This document shows, piece by piece, positions 61,801 to 64,000 of a DNA stretch of 64,000 nucleotides; the first letter of the stretch is position 1; each line of letters begins with the position of its first letter. The translations under genes and the position numbers were made by a program. The notes beneath the pieces were generated by a model. It did no database searches and was not told the DNA's origin. It was given only the letters and a program-made list of their open reading frames with translations. Source of the DNA: Bacillus spizizenii TU-B-10 (GTDB taxonomy: Bacteria > Bacillota > Bacilli > Bacillales > Bacillaceae); NCBI RefSeq assembly GCF_000227465.1, contig NC_016047.1:1840857-1904856 (forward strand), in the 5' to 3' direction.

Positions 61801-64000
61801 GTGAGGGTGTTGCCGCAGTATTGCTGAAAAAAGCGGCTGATGCTGTAAAAGACGGGGATCATATCTATGCTTTGCTGAGAGGCATAGGTGTAAATAACGA
61901 TGGCGCCGACAAAGTCGGTTTTTATGCTCCTAGTGTCAAAGGACAGGCTGACGTGGTGCAAAAGGTCATGAATCAAACGAAGATACAGCCTGAATCCATC
62001 TGCTATGTGGAAGCGCACGGAACTGGAACGAAGCTGGGAGATCCAATCGAGCTGGCGGCTTTAACGAACGTTTACAGGCAATATACAAATAAAACGCAAT
62101 TTTGTGGCATTGGGTCGGTGAAAACCAATATCGGACATTTAGATACAGCTGCCGGTCTGGCGGGCTGCATTAAGGTCATGATGAGTCTTTATCATCAGGA
62201 GCTTGCACCGAGCATCAATTATAAGGAACCGAATCCAAATACAGACTTAGCCAGCTCTCCTTTTTACATCGTTGATCAAAAGAAAACGTTAAGCCGTGAT
62301 ATCAAAACGCACAGGGCTGCACTAAGCTCGTTCGGGCTTGGCGGGACAAACACTCATGCGATTTTCGAACAGTACAAAAGAGATTCTGACAAAAGAAAGA
62401 TAGACGGGACCTGCATCATACCGATCTCGGCAAAAAATAAAGAGAGGCTGCAAGAGTATGTGCAGGATATTCTGGCCTATTTGGAAAGAAAAGGACTTGA
62501 GGACGGACAGTTGTCTGATTTTGCGTATACCCTACAGGTCGGGCGGGAAGAGATGGAGCATCGCGTTGCCTTTACTGCCGATCATGTGAATGAGTTAAAA
62601 CAAAAGCTCACAGATTTTATCAATGGAAAAACAGCGATTGAAGGCTGTTTTCAAGGAAGTAAGCACAATGACAGGGAGATTTCATGGCTGACGGAGGATG
62701 AGGACAGCGCGGAACTGATCCGTAAGTGGATGGCCAAAGGAAAAGTGAACAAGCTCGCGGAAATTTGGAGCAAGGGAGCGCATATGGATTGGGTGCAGCT
62801 TTACAAAGGTGAGCGTCCATACAGAATGAGCCTGCCGACATATCCATTTGCAAAGGAACGATACTGGCCATCGCAGGATGACCGCAAGCCGTCGGGTCAA
62901 ATATCATCCAATCAGACAGAGACCGGTTTCATTCATCCGCTGCTCCATCAGAATACATCTGATTTTTCTGAACAGAAATTCAGTTCGGTTTTCACTGGTG
63001 AGGAATTCTTTCTGAGAGACCATGTAGTAAGAGGAAAACCGGTGCTCCCTGGTGTTGCGTACCTTGAAATGGCGCACGCGGCTGTCAAGCAGGCGACTGG
63101 AAGCAATAATGTTCAAGGGGTCAGAATCAAATTGAATCATACAGTCTGGGTTCAGCCTGTTGTGGTTGACGAACATTCGGCTCAAGTCGATATCGGTCTC
63201 TTTCCTGAAGAAGATGGGAAAATCACTTTTGACATATACAGTACACAGGAAGACGGGGCCGACCCGATTATTCATAGTCAAGGCAGTGCGGAGCTGGTAT
63301 CTGCCGCCGAAACGCCGGTCGCAGATCTCACTGAAATTTCAAGCCGCTGCGGCAAAGGAAAGATGTCACCTGATCAATTTTACGAAGAAGGCAGAAGCAG
63401 AGGGATGTTCCATGGTTCGGCCTTCCAAGGAATTAATAATGTGGATATAGGAAACAGAGAGGTTTTGGCGCAGCTACAGCTTCCAGAAAACGTTTCTGAA
63501 ACGAGAGAACAGTTTGTGCTGCACCCGAGTATCATGGACTCCGCCTTGCAGACGGCAACAATATGCATCATGCAGGAATTGACGGATCAAAAGCTGATTT
63601 TGCCATTTGCGCTTGAACAGCTTGAGGTGATTAAAGGATGTTCTTCTTCTATGTGGGCTTATGCCTGCTTAAGTGACGGTGATCACGCCGGAGATATGGT
63701 TCAGAAAGCGGATATCGATGTCATTGACGAGAGCGGAGACGTATGTGTCAGGATTAAAGGATTCTCCACGAGAGTATTGGAAGGAGAGGTTCATTCATCA
63801 AAGCCTTCATCACGGCATGAACGCTTAATGCTCGAGCCGGTATGGGGAGAACAGAAGGGCGGATTTGAGGACGAAGACCTTTCATTCGCAGAGCAAATTG
63901 TTGTTCTCTTTGAAACTGAACGAAGTGTCACAGACAGCCTTGCATCAAACTTGAAGGATGCCCATGTCATAACTCTGAATGAAGCTGAAGGGCATATTGC
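55806..64000 (+). CDS. pksJ: hybrid NRPS-PKS megasynthase PksJ, N-terminal part
   Basis: ATG behind TGGAGGC. The frame stays open for 2,731 codons to the right edge, so the gene is cut there. Order seen: acid-activating adenylation domain (about 30-560, LLTSGSTGTPK at 192), carrier with GVNSIK (Ser 627), condensation domain (HHMIFDG at 822), second adenylation domain (about 1155-1640, YTSGSTGKPK at 1306), carrier GGDSL (Ser 1693), ketosynthase (about 1765-2190, Cys 1935 in NCSSSL), and dehydratase (about 2377 on; HVVRGKPVLP from His 2406, Asp 2578). There is no AT domain after the KS, so PksC/PksE must load it. The FDIAAL and TTIW pocket residues of the second adenylation domain fit glycine. 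PksJ starts bacillaene. Confidence 0.95.
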   Translation, partial: MRNNDNTRNLANPSVSYGETLHISEEQPATIPEVLYRTAAELGDTKGIIYLQPDGTEVYQSYGRLWNDALRIVKGLRQSGLKAKQNVILQLGDNSQLLPAFWGCVLAGIVPAPLAVPPTYAESSSGTQKLKDAWTLLDKPVVLTDRDMHQEMLNWAKEQDLEEFRAIAVEDLLSAEAETDWHQSSPEDLALLLLTSGSTGTPKAVMLNHRNIMSMVKGIIQMQGFTREDITFNWMPFDHVGGIGMLHLRDVYLGCQEINVSSETILMEPLKWLDWIDHYRASVTWAPNFAFGLVTDFAEEMKDRKWDLSSMRYMLNGGEAMVAKVGRRMLELLEPYGLPADAIRPAWGMSETSSGVIFSHEFTRAATSDDDHFVEIGSPIPGFSMRIVNDHNEVVEEGEIGRFQVSGLSVTSGYYRRPDLNESVFTEDGWFETGDLGFLRNGRLTITGRTKDAIIINGINYYSHAIESAVEELPDIETSYTAACAVRVDQNSTDQLAIFFVASAKMNDEQMSQLLRNIQSHVSQVIGVTPEYLLPVQKEEIPKTAIGKIQRTQLKTSFENGEFDSLLHKSNRMNGAVQDGETQQADHAKRIREEVQEHLLSCLTEELHVSRDWVEPNATIQSLGVNSIKMMKLIRSIEKKYSIKLTAREIHKYPTIERLAHYLSDHEDINSLSADRKGTDTFKTEPEKSQASFQPLSEVQKGLWTLQKMSPEKSAYHVPLCFRFSSGLHLETLQQAFGLVLNQHPILKHIIQEKDGVPFLKNEPAISLEIKTEDISGMKESAIPSFLRKKAKEPYVKENSPLVRVMSFSRSEQEHFLLIVIHHMIFDGVSSVTFIRCLFDSYKLLLEGRQPEVSVSPAMNHDFTAWEQNMLAGEDGAKHRSYWQKQLSGTLPNLQLPKVSTSSADSEFEEDTYTRQLPSGFMNRVRAFAKEHSVNVSTVFLSCYMMLLGRYTGQKEQIVGMPAMVRPEERFDTSIGHYLNMLPIRSELNPADTFSEFISKLQLTMLDGLDHAAYPFPKMVRDLNAPRSQTGSPIFQTAFFYQNFLQSGSYQNLLSRYSDFFSVDFIDRIHQEGEYELVFELWETEEKMELNIKYVTTLFDAASISAMFDHFVYVTEQAMLNPSQPLKEYSLLPEAEEQMILKTWNATDKTYPYTCFHELFEQQAKKTPDRAAVSYEDQTLTYRELDERSTQLAIYLQAHGVGPDRLAGIYVDRSLDMLVGLLAIVKAGGAYVPLDPSYPAERLEYMLEDSEVSMTLTTSELVNTLNWNGIKTALLDQDWDEIAQTASDRKVLTRTVTPEHLAYVIYTSGSTGKPKGVMIPHKALTNFLVSMGETPGLSPEDKMLAVTTYCFDIAALELYLPLIKGAHCHICQTEHTKDVEKLKQDIQTIKPTVMQATPATWKMLFYSGWENEERVKILCGGEALPETLKRYFLHTGSEAWNMFGPTETTIWSAVQRINEECSHATIGRPIANTQMYITDSRLVPVPAGVPGELCIAGDGVAKGYYKKQELTNSKFIDSPFEPGSKLYRTGDMARWLPGGRIEYIGRIDNQVKIRGFRIELGEIESRLSEHPGIQECVVVAAEENGMDKLAAYYTAQHANASLAARELRHYVKDVLPAYMVPSYFIQLDHMPLTPNGKIDRNSLQNNELTAKQPKQREISPKNIQDAVFTIWQDVLKMTDIEWEDGFFDVGGDSLLAVTVADRIKHELSCEFSVTDLFEYSTIKNISQYITEQRMADTSAPMPTEPAVHIDQSTQMSELPDYYEDSVAVIGISCEFPGAKNHAEFWENLRDGKESITFFSKEELQRFGISEEIAENASYVPAKSSIDGKDKFDPGFFQISPKDAEFMDPQLRMLLTHSWKAIEDAGYAAKQIPQTSVFMSASNNSYRALLPSDTTESLETPDGYVSWVLAQSGTIPTMISHKLGLKGPSYFVHANCSSSLIGLHSAYKSLLSGESAYALVGGATLHTESNIGYMHQPGLNFSSDGHIKAFDASADGMIGGEGVAAVLLKKAADAVKDGDHIYALLRGIGVNNDGADKVGFYAPSVKGQADVVQKVMNQTKIQPESICYVEAHGTGTKLGDPIELAALTNVYRQYTNKTQFCGIGSVKTNIGHLDTAAGLAGCIKVMMSLYHQELAPSINYKEPNPNTDLASSPFYIVDQKKTLSRDIKTHRAALSSFGLGGTNTHAIFEQYKRDSDKRKIDGTCIIPISAKNKERLQEYVQDILAYLERKGLEDGQLSDFAYTLQVGREEMEHRVAFTADHVNELKQKLTDFINGKTAIEGCFQGSKHNDREISWLTEDEDSAELIRKWMAKGKVNKLAEIWSKGAHMDWVQLYKGERPYRMSLPTYPFAKERYWPSQDDRKPSGQISSNQTETGFIHPLLHQNTSDFSEQKFSSVFTGEEFFLRDHVVRGKPVLPGVAYLEMAHAAVKQATGSNNVQGVRIKLNHTVWVQPVVVDEHSAQVDIGLFPEEDGKITFDIYSTQEDGADPIIHSQGSAELVSAAETPVADLTEISSRCGKGKMSPDQFYEEGRSRGMFHGSAFQGINNVDIGNREVLAQLQLPENVSETREQFVLHPSIMDSALQTATICIMQELTDQKLILPFALEQLEVIKGCSSSMWAYACLSDGDHAGDMVQKADIDVIDESGDVCVRIKGFSTRVLEGEVHSSKPSSRHERLMLEPVWGEQKGGFEDEDLSFAEQIVVLFETERSVTDSLASNLKDAHVITLNEAEGHI

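Overview
The window is a 64 kb piece of a Bacillus chromosome. Gene order and protein sequences match the truB-to-pksJ region of the Bacillus subtilis group. Compared with what I recall of strain 168, proteins such as DapG, PksA and the MutL linker differ at several percent of positions, so a close relative (another B. subtilis lineage, B. spizizenii, B. vallismortis or similar) is more likely than 168 itself. Supporting signs are strong Shine-Dalgarno sites, frequent TTG and GTG starts, a Bacillus LexA box at recA, and promoters that fit sigma A, H, E, K and X.

Layout. From 1 to 17 kb: the end of truB, ribC, rpsO, pnpA (RNA and translation), ylxY and mlpA, the sporulation and lysine block ymxH-dpaA-dpaB-asd-dapG-dapA, then rnjB, tepA, ylzJ and spoIIIE. 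From 17.5 to 32.5 kb: ymfC, the exporter ymfD, the M16 pair ymfF-ymfH, ymfI, ymfJ, ymfK, rodZ, pgsA, cinA, recA, pbpX, rny and ymdB. From 32.7 to 43 kb: spoVS, tdh-kbl, miaB, ricA, cotE and mutS-mutL. All of this is conserved core and reads on the + strand.

From 43.2 to 46.4 kb lies a junction between core and accessory DNA. It holds a 27-codon mini-gene with its own promoter, operator-like repeat and terminator, the minus-strand membrane protein genes ymzD and ymcC, and the TetR-type regulator gene pksA, divergent from ymcC across two matching operators. From 45.7 kb to the end is the start of the trans-AT polyketide/NRPS cluster for bacillaene: pksB, the acyltransferase genes pksC, pksD and pksE, the beta-branching cassette acpK-pksF-pksG-pksH-pksI, and the first 2,731 codons of pksJ, which runs off the right edge.

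How the genes work together. dapG, asd and dapA feed dihydrodipicolinate to DpaAB for spore dipicolinic acid, or onward to lysine and peptidoglycan. In the pks block, PksC and PksE load malonyl units in trans, because PksJ carries no AT domain. PksD looks like a proofreading hydrolase. AcpK and PksF-I install a methyl branch, and PksJ starts the chain with an acid-activating module, a glycine-type NRPS module and a KS-DH module.

Most of the window is well-known biology. The least explained items are the mini-gene, the paired PksA operators, the perfect palindrome before tdh, and an apparently decayed coding stretch between pksC and pksD. No rRNA, tRNA, CRISPR array or intact insertion sequence was seen.
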